Below are positions 1-12,116 of a stretch of 64,000 nucleotides of DNA, in pieces. The DNA lies in NCBI RefSeq assembly GCF_001659605.2, contig NC_035174.2, forward strand, positions 4,342,389 to 4,406,388, in the 5' to 3' direction. The notes beneath the pieces are model-generated. The model was not told where the DNA came from and ran no database searches. It saw only the letters and a program-made list of their open reading frames with translations. Position 1 is the stretch's first letter. Each line of letters opens with the position of its first letter. The position numbers were made by a program, and so were the translations under genes. This stretch comes from Manihot esculenta. Lineage: Eukaryota; Streptophyta; Magnoliopsida; Malpighiales; Euphorbiaceae.

Positions 1-141
1 TATAGGTGTATGGCCACAAAAGTCACCTATGTGTATCCATTCACCACAGCCTTTGGAGATTCTAAAGGACAGGAAGAAAGAATGAAGAAAATCATAGATC
101 AATTAGACTGGTATGCTCCAAGTTTTGAATCTATGGATTAG
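1..141 (+). CDS. C-terminal end of an unrecognised gene (partial)
   Basis: Frame 1 is open from the first base to a TAG at 139-141, giving 47 codons. The peptide is mixed polar and aromatic, includes a TYVYPFTTAFGD segment, and ends in SFESMD. It reads like the tail of a folded soluble protein, not random AT-rich sequence. I do not recognise the family. The start and most of the gene lie left of the window, so exon structure is unknown. The bases after 141 look like a 3' UTR. That it is coding is an inference from composition and from the abrupt loss of open frame after 141. Confidence 0.45.
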   Translation, partial: YRCMATKVTYVYPFTTAFGDSKGQEERMKKIIDQLDWYAPSFESMD

Positions 142-2107
142 ATTTAATATTACATTGCCTTTGGAAAGAGATAGTAGCTTTAAGTCCTCCTTCACTTGCA
201 GCGCACTCATCGGCTGTGCTGCTATTTTAGTGCCACTCGTTGTTTCTGATTTGCTGTATAACTATGTCTTAGATTTGAATTAGATAATTGAAGCTCCATG
301 ATTTGTCTTTTTATTGCGCTTCGTCAATTGGGAATGTTGTCAAGTCTGTGGAAAACCAATGGCAGCAACCATTGTTTCAGCAACATTGATCCACAAACAA
401 TTTGTAAACTGAATAATCAATAAATCATTAATTCTTCCTATTTACAATGTCTATGCCCAAAATAAAAGTCCGTCAGCATGTGAAATTGCACATACTTACC
501 TCGAATGGTGGAGGTCCAGTTCAAATATCTCAGTCGAGAGATCTCCAAGTTCTTTAGCTTCAGCCAAGGGACATAGACTTTAAGATGCACATGCACAAAG
601 ACACTCTGAGCCTGATACTCTTCAGCACTTGAAGAAATGGACCTTGCGTGCATCTATGTTTAATTATTGTCCGACTGAAAAGGAGACGAAGAAGTTGTGT
701 TGATAGAAATAATGAATTATAGAGGTAGTTGCAGCTTTCCTTGCTTTCCAAGCGACGTCCATGAATCGTTGTACCTGATTTGAAAGATATGGACTTTGTT
801 AATTTAGAAAGGCTAGTAATCTGTGTAAACCTTAGAAACACATGAAGCTAACAAATTTAATAAGTAATTAGCTATCTAACTCCAACTAACTGATTTGGAA
901 AATCATGCTTACAACAGTGAATCAATCAAAAAGGAAAATGTGTAAAGATAAAAGACGGATGATAGATATCTTATATGACTTTGATAATTACTTGGAGGAC
1001 CATATCTAATCTTATTAGGTAAGATTTTTAATCAAATACGGAAATGTGTTCTTCTTTCGATGAGTGGAGAAAATAAATAAATAAATAGAGCAGAATTCCA
1101 TTGAGTGGCTGTGATTATATTGAGAATGCAAAACGTGCACGCCACTTTTTGGGAAGGAAGCCATTATTGACACAACTAAATTTCAATAAGGTAAAATACA
1201 TTAATACAATTATTGGTTATAGAGTTGATAAATTATACACTATAATGTTTAATTCATTTATTGATTTTATTGTTTAAAATTGAATAATTCATTTATTTTT
1301 AATTTGTAAAATTTTTACTTATAAAAAAATAAAATTATACATAATGTTGAAAGAAATCATTTAAATTTTTTCTAAAATAAAAGTTTATAAGCAGCATGCA
1401 GTTATGTGTCTAAACTTTTAATCCTGGCCAACCTTTTACATTTGAGTCTCTTTTTTCTTTGTTAATATATAAAAACTTTCAAATTATTATTTTCTTAAAA
1501 TTTAAAAATAAATTTTATAAGTAGGTTGGGATTAGAAACACGTGATAAGAATAAAAAAGGAAACTAGATTTCTTTGTCACATGAAAACATAAATAATATC
1601 TGATTTATGATGTAAATATAATATATTATATTTATTAATAGCGACTTATAACAAACAAAATATGCTTTCAAAAAAAAACAAACAAAATAGTAAGATACTT
1701 TTCAGAACAAGCAAGTGGGGAACCAATTTTGACAAAAAAACAGTGATTAAAGATTTATGAAACCATGGATTAGTACAAGTGAGCTGTTATATGGCTCACA
1801 AATCAATTCAGAAAGAAGAAAAAAAGAAAAAAAGTAAGAAAACCTCTGTGTGAACAGAGGTGATAAGTGATAAGCTGCAGGGAAGAAGAGGACCACCACC
1901 ACAAAGGAACAAAGGTTGATAAGAGCTGTGTTCGAGGTGGGACAAGACTTTGTCTGAACATAGTATCCCACTCGATCAAACCACCAAATATAATACTGTA
2001 AATCTTTCTATAATACTACTTACAATTGGTATCTGCAAGATCGCATATCCTCCCGAGTTCACAACCCTCTTTCTCATCAATCATTGTTTCTATCAGAACC
2101 ATAGGGG
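142..2107. other. Intergenic: 3' flank of the left gene and promoter side of the transporter gene
   Basis: No convincing full gene. The first ~300 bases are probably 3' UTR of the left gene. From ~1180 to ~1730 the sequence is very AT-rich with homopolymer runs. The last ~100 bases before 2108 are probably the transporter's 5' leader. A possible minus-strand exon at 500-653 is discussed under findings. Confidence 0.5.
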
Positions 2108-5100
2108 ATGAATCTTTTGTATGAGAGATTCAGGGCCTTTGTGAGCAACAGATGGCTGGTGTTTGTGTGTGCAATGTGGGTGCAGTCATGTGCAGGGATT
2201 GGCTACCTTTTTGGGAGTATATCACCCGTGATCAAAAGCGCTATGGGTTACAATCAGAGGCAGGTAGCTATGCTCGGTGTGGCAAAGGATTTGGGTGATA
2301 GTATTGGTTTTGTAGCTGGAGCTTTGTGTGAAGTCTTACCCATTTGGGCCCTTCTGCTGATTGGGGCGATTCAGAACTTTGTTGGGTATGGTTTGGTTTG
2401 GCTCATAATCATAAACAAATTGCCTTCTTTGCCGCTCTGGGTGGTGAGTTCATTTCCACTAGTTAACTTGGAACTTCTTTGTTGTGCGTGTGAATGTCTA
2501 AATTTTCCTTTGAGAGAACTTTCATGAGTTGTGAGCAAATTTTGATGTTTCTTTATGAATCCCTTTTGGCTTGTAATGAAGTGTCTGTTTATCTTCCATC
2601 TCTTCAAAGTTAACTGAGAATTTGCCGCACTACGGCACTAGTGGTACTGCTTTCTTGATTTAAACCCCGTAAAATCGTGTAAATCCTTAATGAATCTCAG
2701 GGTTGATGCGCTGGTCAATTAGGTTTCCGGGAAGTAGCTAGGGAGTAAGTGAAGCAGAGAGCTTTATCAGATGAGACCTATGGAACAGAACCCTCTTCTC
2801 AACTGTGTGTCGTCCAGGATCCAGTGAGAAATGCAAGAAAATATGAGATCCATAACCAACGAGTGTTGGGACAGTGGTTGGATGCGACATGATCATACTT
2901 ATTATAAAAAAAAGAAAAAAAAAAGAGAGAGATCTATGGTAGGACGATTTTGTTAGATGGAGATGAATTCTAAGTATTTCCAATAAAGATTGGGCACTTC
3001 AAATTATGCAGCTTTTATATGCCAAAACCATAATGAGATCCTAAATTTGACAAACTGACAAACAGTGAACATTGTTCTTTTCACAGACATTAGTTTTGTA
3101 AGTTTGATAGTATCATTAGTAAGTGCTAACATCTGCTTGCTTTCTTTAAAATTGTGATTATGCGATATTGCACATTGTTATTACATAATGAGTAACTTTT
3201 TTTTTTCCAATTTCATTCTCTAATTTGGGTTATTTTCATATACTATCCAACTTGTTGCACATTTTACTGTGATGTAAGGTCATGAAAGGAACTATGGTCA
3301 TACTTGGAGATATGTGTGACAGACTTAACTGTGGATTCTGATTGGAAAAGTCAATACAGTTCTTAATCTAAAAAAAAAAGGGAAAATAATTTTAAAAAGC
3401 AGACCAAAGAAAGGTGTTCTTTTTCTAATCCTCGTTGCATTCTTATTGTGCGGCCTTATCTGGGCCTGAAATCAACTGAAAAACATCGATGTAGGATGCT
3501 TTCAGTGAGTACCATAAAATTTTCAATTAGGTTGCTGTGTTACTTTACTTCTAGCTAATGATTCTAGGAGCTTTAAAATGAATCAGTTCAGTCATATTAA
3601 TAGAAGAAATCTTCACTGCCAATTTTGCTTTAGTTTGATAAGGAGGCTTTGAATCTTTTGAAATCATGAAACTAGTTGGTTACCTAGCATGAAATAGAGT
3701 AGTCTTAATTGTATACTTCTCTTGATACTGAACAAAGGTTTATAGTTTATACCTGAAACCTCTGAGATTGGTTCAAATATATTGCTCATTGCCAAATAAG
3801 CTTTTGATATTACTTCTTATCTTATTGTCTGAAGAAAGAAGCTGAAGGTTACACCGAAACAGTGCCTGGTGAAATTATTTTCTGATTCTCTGAAAGTTTT
3901 GCCGTCATTTGTTGAACATATTGAAATTTGTTTATTTTGTGATGGTTAAAATGTCTAGTTCTGTTATTTATTTCTTCTGTTATAGCACACATGGTAAGTC
4001 TGCATTCTGCATTAACAAAGAATGCATGGGCTTAATGATCAGAGCTTCTGCTTTGTGTTTTTATGCTTATTTGCTTTTCTTCTTAATTTTTTGCATCCAT
4101 GGGACAAAGTATATATATGTTGAGATCATTAATTATGGAATTAACAAAGTAGATATATGTTGAGATCATTAATTATGGAATTATGTCTGATATGTTCATA
4201 AAATTCTACAAATTTTGGTTGCAGCTCTGTGTTGCTGTCTTTGTGGGGACAAATGGTGAAACCTACTTCAACACTGCAGCTCTAGTTTCTTGTGTGCAAA
4301 ACTTTCCCAAAAGCCGGGGTCCTGTTGTTGGGATACTGAAGGGATTTGCTGGGTTGAGTGGTGCAATTCTGACTCAGATTTACACTATGATCAATTTCCC
4401 TAATGAAGCATCATTGATTTTCATGGTTGCAGTTGGGCCATCTATGGTGGTCATTGCTCTAATGTTCATTATTAGACCTGTAGGAGGTCACAAACAAGTT
4501 AGACCCTCTGATAACTCGAGCTTCTTATTTGTCTACAGCATCTGCCTTATTCTGGCTGCTTATTTACTGGGAGTTTTGATACTTGAGGATTTAGTTGATG
4601 TGAATCAAACTTTGGTCACAGTATTTGCTGTAGTTTTGATAATTCTTGTATTACTTCCTATTACAATTCCCATTCTATTGGTTTTCTTCTTTCAACAAAG
4701 ATATCAAGTACAAGAGAGTCTTCTTTCTGAGCCAGATAAACAAGAAGGAGGTAAATCTGGGCAGGAGCAGGACAGAAATGAGGTCCTTCTGAGTGAGGTT
4801 GAAGATGAGAAGCCTGCAGAAATGGAGTCACTTCCAGCATCAGAAAGACAAAAACGAATTGCTCATCTGCAAGCTAAATTGTTCCAAGCAGCTGCAGAGG
4901 GAGCAGTGAGAGTCAAGCCGAAAAAGGGTCCACGTAGAGGGGAGGATTTCACTTTGATGCAGGCATTAATCAAGGCAGATTTTCTGCTTATGTTTTTCTC
5001 TCTTATACTGGCTTCTGGGTCTGGTTTGACAGTAATTGACAATTTGGGTCAGATTTGTCAATCTTTGGGATATACTGATACGAACATTTTTGTTTCCATG

Positions 5101-5789
5101 ATAAGCATTTGGAACTTTCTTGGCCGTGTTGGTGGTGGCTACTTCTCCGAAGCTATCATTAGGTGAAACCTACTTTCCTTTGAATTTCTTCATTCAAAAA
5201 TGACAATGTAGCTTAGGCCCTTCAACAAGTTTTAGTACATACTTTTCTAATCCTAATTGAATCTTATGTTCTTGGGTTTTTTTTTTTTTTCAGAAAATTT
5301 GCCTACCCGAGACCAGTGGCCATGGCTGTTGTTCAGGTGATCATGGCTGTTGGACTCTTCTATTATGCAATGGGATGGCCTGGGGAAATTTATGTTGTGA
5401 GCATTTTGATAGGACTCGGCTATGGTGCTCATTGGGCAATTGTGCCTGCTGCAGCTTCGGAGTTATTTGGATTAAAGAGTTTCGGGGCCTTATATAATTT
5501 TCTTACACTGTCTAGTACTGCTGGTTCTCTAATATTCTCTGGCATTATTGGGAGCGGTATATATGACTATTATGCAGAGAAACAAGCTGGCATCCAAAAG
5601 CTAAATTCAGAATCTGTGCTTACAATGCCAATTCGGGAGGAATCACTTACTTGTATGGGTACAATATGTTATTCTCTCACTTGTGGGATAATGTCAGGTC
5701 TTTGTGTTATTGCAATGATCTTGAGTTTGATCGTGGTTCATCGGACTAGGAGTGTGTATGCTCAACTATATGGGAAGACTAATGCTTGA
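2108..5789 (+). CDS. Nodulin-like / NFD4-type major facilitator transporter, 3 exons, 589 aa
   Basis: Exons 2108-2443, 4225-5162 and 5294-5789 join in frame to 590 codons including the stop, typical for this family. The N-terminus (residues ~10-115) has the nodulin-like signature with SRW-like, CAGIGYLFGSISPVIK and GVAKDLGDS blocks. After the first splice come FVGTNGETYFNTAALVSCVQ and FPKSRGPVVGILKG, the most conserved part of plant NFD4-like proteins. About twelve hydrophobic segments are visible. A hydrophilic, acidic then basic loop at residues ~267-355 separates the two halves. The C-terminal half contains GLGYGAHWAIVPAAASELFGLK. Introns: 2444-4224 (GTGAGT...CAG) and 5163-5293 (GTGAAA...CAG). 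The ATG at 2108 starts the family-conserved N-terminus. The protein should be an integral membrane transporter. The substrate cannot be read from sequence, and NFD4-like is a homology label only. Confidence 0.93.
4104..4183 (+). repeat. 40-bp tandem duplication beside the exon 2 acceptor of the transporter gene
   Basis: Two adjacent 40-bp copies (4104-4143 and 4144-4183) differ at one position, T versus G at the ninth base. Each contains ATATATGTTGAGATCATTAA. The array ends about 40 bases before the intron 1 acceptor. It is a recent slippage or duplication event. Confidence 0.9.
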
Positions 5790-7176
5790 GTTGCTAGGAT
5801 CCTACTTATAAAGGAAGGACAAACTTTTATTGCTACATAAAGTAAACACAAAACAAATCAAGAATGGTCTTTCATTATCCTCGGAACCACTGCATTTTTG
5901 TGGGATTCGGAAGCTTTTGCTTGCATAGCTGATTTATCTTCGACAAAGGTTTTCTCACAGACGTGCAGGTTATTTCATTAGGCCAGTATCATACATCTGT
6001 AGTTCGTTGTGTTATAGTGAATTCATTATATGCTTAATAATAAAAAAAATTAAAATAAAGAGATGTTCTAGTGTTACTTTGGTTGTATGCTTACTCTGGT
6101 GTTTCTTGCAAAACAGCACCATTTGGAAATATACAGGTGATTCAGATGAATATTCCTGTAGTTTGCTTAACCATGCAACAACCATGTAGCAAAATTCAAT
6201 TACTATTAATGTTATACACTTTTTACTGATAATTTGGCTCTTCTGGAATGTGAACATGCATATAAACAACAATGGAGTTTGTCTGATATGACAATTCTTC
6301 TGCATGTTTCAAGGGAATGCTATGCAACTGAGTGCTGAAGTGGAATTTCACTTCACAAGTAAGCAGAACAAAAATGGCGAGGAAGTTAAACTATGGTAAG
6401 TATATCATCTGGTGTGTGAACTCTCTCTCAGACTCATCAGTCCATTTTAGTCAAGTTCAAGCAAGATTTGACTTATCATTCTAGTTTCCAACTCAAGGGT
6501 CAGAGCTGTACCTTTCATTTTGGCTAACTTAAGAAATTGGATTCACTTTGTTAAGCAAAATCCTAAGAATGCTGACTGCTATGACAAGAAAATTAATGTA
6601 TGGATAGAAAGTTCAGCCTCACCACCATTAAAGGCAAACTAAAACAGAAATCTGCCTTCACGACAAGTGGAATACAGATGTAATAAGGCTAATTCAAAAC
6701 GCAATCTCTGTAACCTGCCAGTTCAGTCAAAACTAGCTACCATATTAAGAGGATTCATTAATGCATTTCCAAGTTCAAAATTTTACTTAATGGTAAAGTA
6801 ATACAATCCATGCATGCTGCATTTTCAAATAAAAATTAACCACATTGTTTTATTTATTAAAGAACATAAACAATATTCAATAAAATTTGTATTTGCAAAA
6901 TTGAAATTTCGAGTTGTGATGAAATCTGAAGGAAATTTAAAACAGGAAAGTAGTAATTAAGAAATCATCTTAAAATAAATTTGAAAAAACTAATCAAAAT
7001 CAATAAATGTTGGTCTTGAAAATATCCTTTTTTTTTTAAAAAAAAGTTTTCTAGCCACCCTAATAATTTTTTTTCTTATCCTTTTTAGGTAAATAGCACA
7101 TATTCCTGTTAACTAGAGTTAAAAACTAACCCTGGTTTGGGTTTTAACCTTTCACAAAAAAGGTCGAGTTTTTTCA
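5790..7176. other. Intergenic: transporter 3' UTR and flank
   Basis: The first few hundred bases are presumably the transporter 3' UTR. The rest is AT-rich, with only short unsupported open frames. I see no gene. Confidence 0.5.
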
Positions 7177-7184
7177 TATAAAAA
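7177..7184 (+). promoter_or_regulatory. Candidate TATA box for the DnaJ gene
   Basis: TATAAAAA lies about 220 bases upstream of a plausible leader-exon donor (AG/GTAATT at 7399/7400). This would give a transcription start near 7210 and a short first non-coding exon. It is inference from position only. Confidence 0.35.
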
Positions 7185-7899
7185 GGAATCAGAATGCAGA
7201 GAAAAACATATTTTTTAAGATTACTTACCTGTACTGTTTTCTTTGTAAATTCTCATTAGGTTGTTTTTAAAGAAAAGATCAAAAGGAAACTTAAACAAAA
7301 AACACACTCTACGATTGTTTTTTTCCCTCTTTGATCTGTCTCGTAAAATTGGAGAACGAATCGTCAGTGGAGTTCCTGTGGTATACTCTATGCAAATAGG
7401 TAATTTTCGCCTCTCTATTTCTGTTAAATATCACATTTTGACACTTATATCTGCTCTGTTTAGATTTTTTAAATTTACCATTTTCATCATTATTTTGTGC
7501 ATTATATCGAGCTTTAATAAAAAAGACTGGTTTTAGTACAAATTACTGGAATTGGGTACTGTGGTCGTGAAAGTCACTTCTTTAAAAAATTTACACTCTC
7601 ATTGTCTGTTAATCATCGGTGTTTCTTTGGCAAATTCAAGTCAATCTGTGGACCGGCTGTTTGCTGCTTTTTTTCCTTTTAATTTTAATTTTTTAGTGTC
7701 ATTGTTCAATCATGATTAAGGCTTGTTTGCTATTGCATGCAAGACGCTGAGGATAAAGAGAATTACGATTTTCGTAGCAGCTTGTGAATCAAGGGAAAGG
7801 CAGAGAAAATTATATATATATTTTTGGAACAATGTCTTGATATGACTTTTTTTTTTTATCTTCCTTTGTCAGATTTCTCATTATTTCTTAGTTACCAGA

Positions 7900-8130
7900 A
7901 GGATTTGCTGGTAGGATTTTCGTTTTATTACATGTAGGTTTTATTGAATGATTGGTATGAATGAGAAGCGTGCATGGTTTTGTCATCATGTTTTCTGTAA
8001 TCTATAATGCGAAGAAGTTCATTACAGAACACTTGCAATTTCATAACTCAGTTCTGGTTATGCCGTTTGACCCTGAATAGATCTTTAGATAAACAGGTGT
8101 TAATGGACTAGTTAATTGAAGGCAACATAA

Positions 8131-8161
<31 letters not shown>

Positions 8162-9620
8162 TCCTAATATGTTATGCTTCTATTGGATATTTGTTACCTA
8201 ATATTTGGAATTTTATTGCCGGTTCTTCCTTTTGATCACTTGATAGATGGATAAGTGTTAACTAGTATGTAATTCATTACATTGTTATGATACTTTTCAT
8301 AGTATAGTATTTCCAAATTTGTTGTTCTTATCTGACAAGTTCGTCACCGGATACTTGGAATTTCATTAATCTTTTTCTGGTTTTTTCGTTTGATCATTTA
8401 ATAAGTTTTCAGATTAACAGGTGTCTAAACTCTGTAATTGATAGATTATGCAAAGCTTTCCTATATTCTTTGATGAATCATGCCCACATTATTTGGTAAC
8501 AACTTTGGAATTTGTTTATCTTCTTTTTAAAAGCATTTCTTTGTTGAAGTTAGTTAAATTCTGAACTTTATTTTTTTTTCCCCAGTTATCCCGCTTGATC
8601 ACCTGATAGATTTGTTAGACAGGTGTTAACTATTATGTAATTCATGTCACTGGAATAATAATTTTCATAAAATTCTGGATTCAAATATGTTATGCTTACC
8701 TTGAATGTTCATTGAAGAATACTTGGAATTTCATAAAATATTTTGTTTGATAATTTAATAGGTTTTCATATCAACAGGTCTTTAACACATTGTAATTGAT
8801 GGATAATGAGAAGCATCCGTTAATCATGAGTACTTTTGGCTTTTCAAGCGTAGATGATGGCAATTTTTTTTTTTTTTTTGAGAATTTTGAACCTTATTTA
8901 CCTTCTTTGTTGAAGTTCATTACAGAGTCTTTGAATTAGCTTTTCCAGTTATTCTGTTTGTCTTTGATCACTTGATAGGTTTGATCGACAGTTAACAACC
9001 ATGTAATTTCATGATAAGGTAACAATAAATTTCATAACATCCTGTTTCCAAATATGTTTGCTTGCCTTGAAAGTTCGTATATGAATGCTTGGAATTTCAT
9101 AAATATTTTCTGGTCATCTCATTTAACCATTTGTTAGCTTTTCATATCGACAGGCTTTGAAAACTTTGTAATAACTGGTATCTAAAATTTTTTAATTGAT
9201 GGATCATAAGAAGCATTCTTTAGCATTTTGGTGCCTTTAAGTGTTTTATTTTTTTTTTTTGGTGATTCATGACTGCATTTTACAGCTAGAACTTAAGATT
9301 TTATTTGCCTTCTTTATTGAAGTTCACTAACAAAATGTTTTGAATTTAATCTTTTGTGGTTTTTCTGTTTTTGTTCCCTTAATATGTTTTTAAACGAATT
9401 GGTGTTAACAGCTGCGTATTTTGTCACGTGGTAATAACATTTTTCATTTCCAAACCTGTTCTGCTCATGTGGAAAGTTTGTTAATGAATTTTATGAATTT
9501 CATAAATATTTTCAGGTTATTTCATTCGATTATTTAATAGGTTTTCCAGATCAACAAGTGTCAAAAACTTTGTAATTGATGCATCTGGAGAATCATTCAT
9601 TATAATTTGGAGTTTTTAAG
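7900..9620 (+). repeat. Degenerate nested tandem repeat array in the probable DnaJ leader intron
   Basis: Two related half-units alternate. Half-unit A has a GTTAAC-like core near 8256, 8619, 8990 and 9400. Half-unit B has a CAGGTGTCTAAA-like core near 8094, 8419, 8776, 9151 and 9556. Full A+B periods are roughly 360-410 bases. Shared blocks include TTGGAATTTCATAAATATTT, TTTGATCACTTGATAG and TTTACCTTCTTTGTTGAAGTTC. A partial earlier unit is visible near 7960-8040. The copies are diverged, so the array is old. A TA microsatellite (8135-8161) and several poly-T runs interrupt it. Confidence 0.8.
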
Positions 9621-9756
9621 TGTCGTCTTCCATAAATCCTGCCCACGTTTATCAGCAAGTACTTTGCACTTTATTTACCTTCTTTCTGGACATAGTGTCC
9701 TTATTTTGGATTCATTATTTTGGTGCTTTAGGGCTTATGCAGTCAAAGGGATACTC

Positions 9757-9804
9757 ATGAAGATTCATGCAGAAGCTTTGGATTTTAAAATGAGATATTG
9801 GTGA
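9757..9804 (+). other. Short upstream ORF in the DnaJ leader (15 codons)
   Basis: An ATG at 9757 opens 15 codons ending in TGA at 9802-9804, 65 bases before the DnaJ start. It would lie in the mature leader if the acceptor is the TTATGCAG ending at 9742. Both the splice site and any translation are inferred. Confidence 0.35.
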
Positions 9805-9869
9805 TTGAGTTCTTATTTCTGGCGTTGGCTTTTACATTAAAAAGGTGAGCCATTGGTGACATTGTGAAA

Positions 9870-12116
9870 ATGGACTGCAATAAAGAATATGCCTTCAGAG
9901 CCAAGGAGATTGCAGAGAAGAAGTTCATTGAGAGGGACATTGCAGGAGCCAAAAGATTTGCAATGAAGGCTCAAAACTTGTTTCCTGGACTTGATGGTCT
10001 TTCCCAATTTCTAGCAACGCTTGATGTGTACATCTCTGCTGAGCGAAGAACTAATGGTGAAATAGATTGTTATGGAATTCTTGGTGTAGATCCATTGGCT
10101 GATGAGGAGACAATCCGGAAACATTATAGGAAACTGGCTCTGATCCTTCATCCTGATAAAAATAAATCTGTTGGCGCTGAAGGGGCTTTTAAGATTCTAT
10201 CTGAAGCCTGGAGTTTGTTGTCTGATAAAGCCAAGCGAATTGCCTATGACCAGAAGCAGATTTTATGCGATATGTACCGGAGTGATCCAAATTTAAAATC
10301 CTCAACACCAGCTGGAAAGAATGGTTCTCATTATTTCTTCAGCAATAACAAGTTACATACAACATATCAGAACAGTGCCTTGCATCCAAAGCCTGCTCCA
10401 CCTCCTCATTTTTCCATGACTAGGACCTTTTGGACAATCTGCAGTTTTTGTAGAGCGCAATTTGAGTATTCTAGAACTTTTGTCCATCATACCCTTCTTT
10501 GCCATAACTGCAAACGTCCTTTCTTTGCTGTTGAGGTGCCTCCTCCACCTATAGTTTGCAATGGTCCATTCCCTACATGGAGTTCTCACATGCAAGGACT
10601 GAATTCTACTCTGCAAACTAGGACAAAAAACCCATACGCTTCGGGAATGAAGCCAGTTTCTAGCACAACTTTAAGACCAGTTGTTCAGGCGGGCACATTT
10701 GGTAAAGTGGGCAGTGTTGAAAGTGTGCCATCAGCGGCTCCAGCAACTGCTGGAAGAGGGGAATATATATCGAAAGGAGATAGGATGAAGAAGAAAAGGC
10801 GACTTGATGAATATAGGATGGCCAATCAAATGGCAGACAGAAATGGAGGAGATGGGACTGACAAAGGTAGTTTTGAAACAGGAAAGACAAACATTGCTGG
10901 GTTTAGGACAAGGGAGTTGTCACAGCAGGAACTTCGAAACATGTTGGTGGAGAAGGCTAAGAAGGATATTCGCCTCAGGCTAATGGAATGCAGCATTCCA
11001 TATGCTGTATCAAAGATTTCAGAGAAGGAGGACAATAAAGAGAAAGGAAAGCAGAAGGCTCCTCTAAATAGCATGAACACTGATGGAAACAAATGCTCGG
11101 AGTTTTTAAATACCAAGACCAGAGCTCAGACAGATTCTTCCCTGGCCAACTCTAATGATGATCTTGACACAAAGGGTAGTAATGCATCATTAACAATGAC
11201 TGTTCCAGATCCAGATTTTCATGATTTTGACGATGATCGCACAGAAAAATCATTTGGTGATAATCAGGTGTGGGCTGCTTATGATGATGATGATGGGATG
11301 CCTCGATATTATGCGATGATCCACAGAGTGATATCGAGGAAACCATTCAGAATGCAGATCAGTTGGCTTAATTCCAAAAGCAATCGTGAATTGGGCCCGT
11401 TAAACTGGATTGGTTCTGGTTTTTACAAGACCAGTGGAGTCTTCTGGATAGGCAAGCATGAATTTAACCAGTCTATTAATTCTTTTTCACACAAGGTTAA
11501 TTGGGAAAAGGGTACAAGAGGGACAATTCAGATATATCCCAGGAAGGGAGATGTCTGGGCTCTTTATAGGAATTGGTCTCCTGATTGGAATGAGCTTACC
11601 CCAGATGAAGTGATACATAATTATGATATGGTGGAAGTGCTTGAAGATTACAACAAGGAGAGAGGTGTGACCGTTGCCCCTCTCGTTAAAGTTGCTGGTT
11701 TTAAGACGGTGTTTTGCCGGCATTCGGACTCCAGTAAAACCAAGTCTGTCCCAAGAGAGGAGCTGTTTCGGCTTTCTCATCAAGTTCCTTTTTACTTGTT
11801 GACAGGTCAAGAAGGTCTTAATGCTCCCAAGGGTTGTTTGGAACTTGATCCTGCATCTATGCCTTTGGAACTACTTACAGTATTAGCAGAAGCTAAGGAG
11901 GAAGAAGTGGAGGAGAGTGTTCAAAAGGCTAAGGATCCACTTGGGAAGATGAAAAAATCTGAGGAAGAACAGTTGGTGGAAGATGGTGAAACAAAGGAAA
12001 AAAATCTGGTGAAAGATGCTGCTAAAGAAGATGTAGCAGAAGTGAAGAGGGATGAGGGGAAGGAAACCAAGATGGAAAAGTTAATGGTGTACAAAAGGAG
12101 GCGACAGAGGAACTAG
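9870..12116 (+). CDS. DnaJ (Hsp40) protein with C-terminal DUF3444 domain, 748 aa
   Basis: The CDS is intronless from the ATG at 9870, which begins MDCNKEYAFRAKE; the frame opens slightly earlier only at a GTG. The conserved N-terminus (residues ~1-60) of this plant family is followed by a J domain at ~65-130. The J domain has the HPD motif at ~94, the element that stimulates Hsp70 ATPase. Residues ~190-225 carry a C-x2-C ... C-x2-C zinc-ribbon-like pair. A charged, low-complexity middle leads to the DUF3444 domain at ~447-670 (VWAAYDDDDGMPRYYA, WIGSGFYKTSG, KGDVWALY). The tail is lysine/glutamate-rich and probably nuclear. Function beyond co-chaperone is unknown for this family. A non-coding leader exon near 7210-7399 and an intron 7400-9742 are likely but inferred. 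Confidence 0.93.
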   Translation: MDCNKEYAFRAKEIAEKKFIERDIAGAKRFAMKAQNLFPGLDGLSQFLATLDVYISAERRTNGEIDCYGILGVDPLADEETIRKHYRKLALILHPDKNKSVGAEGAFKILSEAWSLLSDKAKRIAYDQKQILCDMYRSDPNLKSSTPAGKNGSHYFFSNNKLHTTYQNSALHPKPAPPPHFSMTRTFWTICSFCRAQFEYSRTFVHHTLLCHNCKRPFFAVEVPPPPIVCNGPFPTWSSHMQGLNSTLQTRTKNPYASGMKPVSSTTLRPVVQAGTFGKVGSVESVPSAAPATAGRGEYISKGDRMKKKRRLDEYRMANQMADRNGGDGTDKGSFETGKTNIAGFRTRELSQQELRNMLVEKAKKDIRLRLMECSIPYAVSKISEKEDNKEKGKQKAPLNSMNTDGNKCSEFLNTKTRAQTDSSLANSNDDLDTKGSNASLTMTVPDPDFHDFDDDRTEKSFGDNQVWAAYDDDDGMPRYYAMIHRVISRKPFRMQISWLNSKSNRELGPLNWIGSGFYKTSGVFWIGKHEFNQSINSFSHKVNWEKGTRGTIQIYPRKGDVWALYRNWSPDWNELTPDEVIHNYDMVEVLEDYNKERGVTVAPLVKVAGFKTVFCRHSDSSKTKSVPREELFRLSHQVPFYLLTGQEGLNAPKGCLELDPASMPLELLTVLAEAKEEEVEESVQKAKDPLGKMKKSEEEQLVEDGETKEKNLVKDAAKEDVAEVKRDEGKETKMEKLMVYKRRRQRN

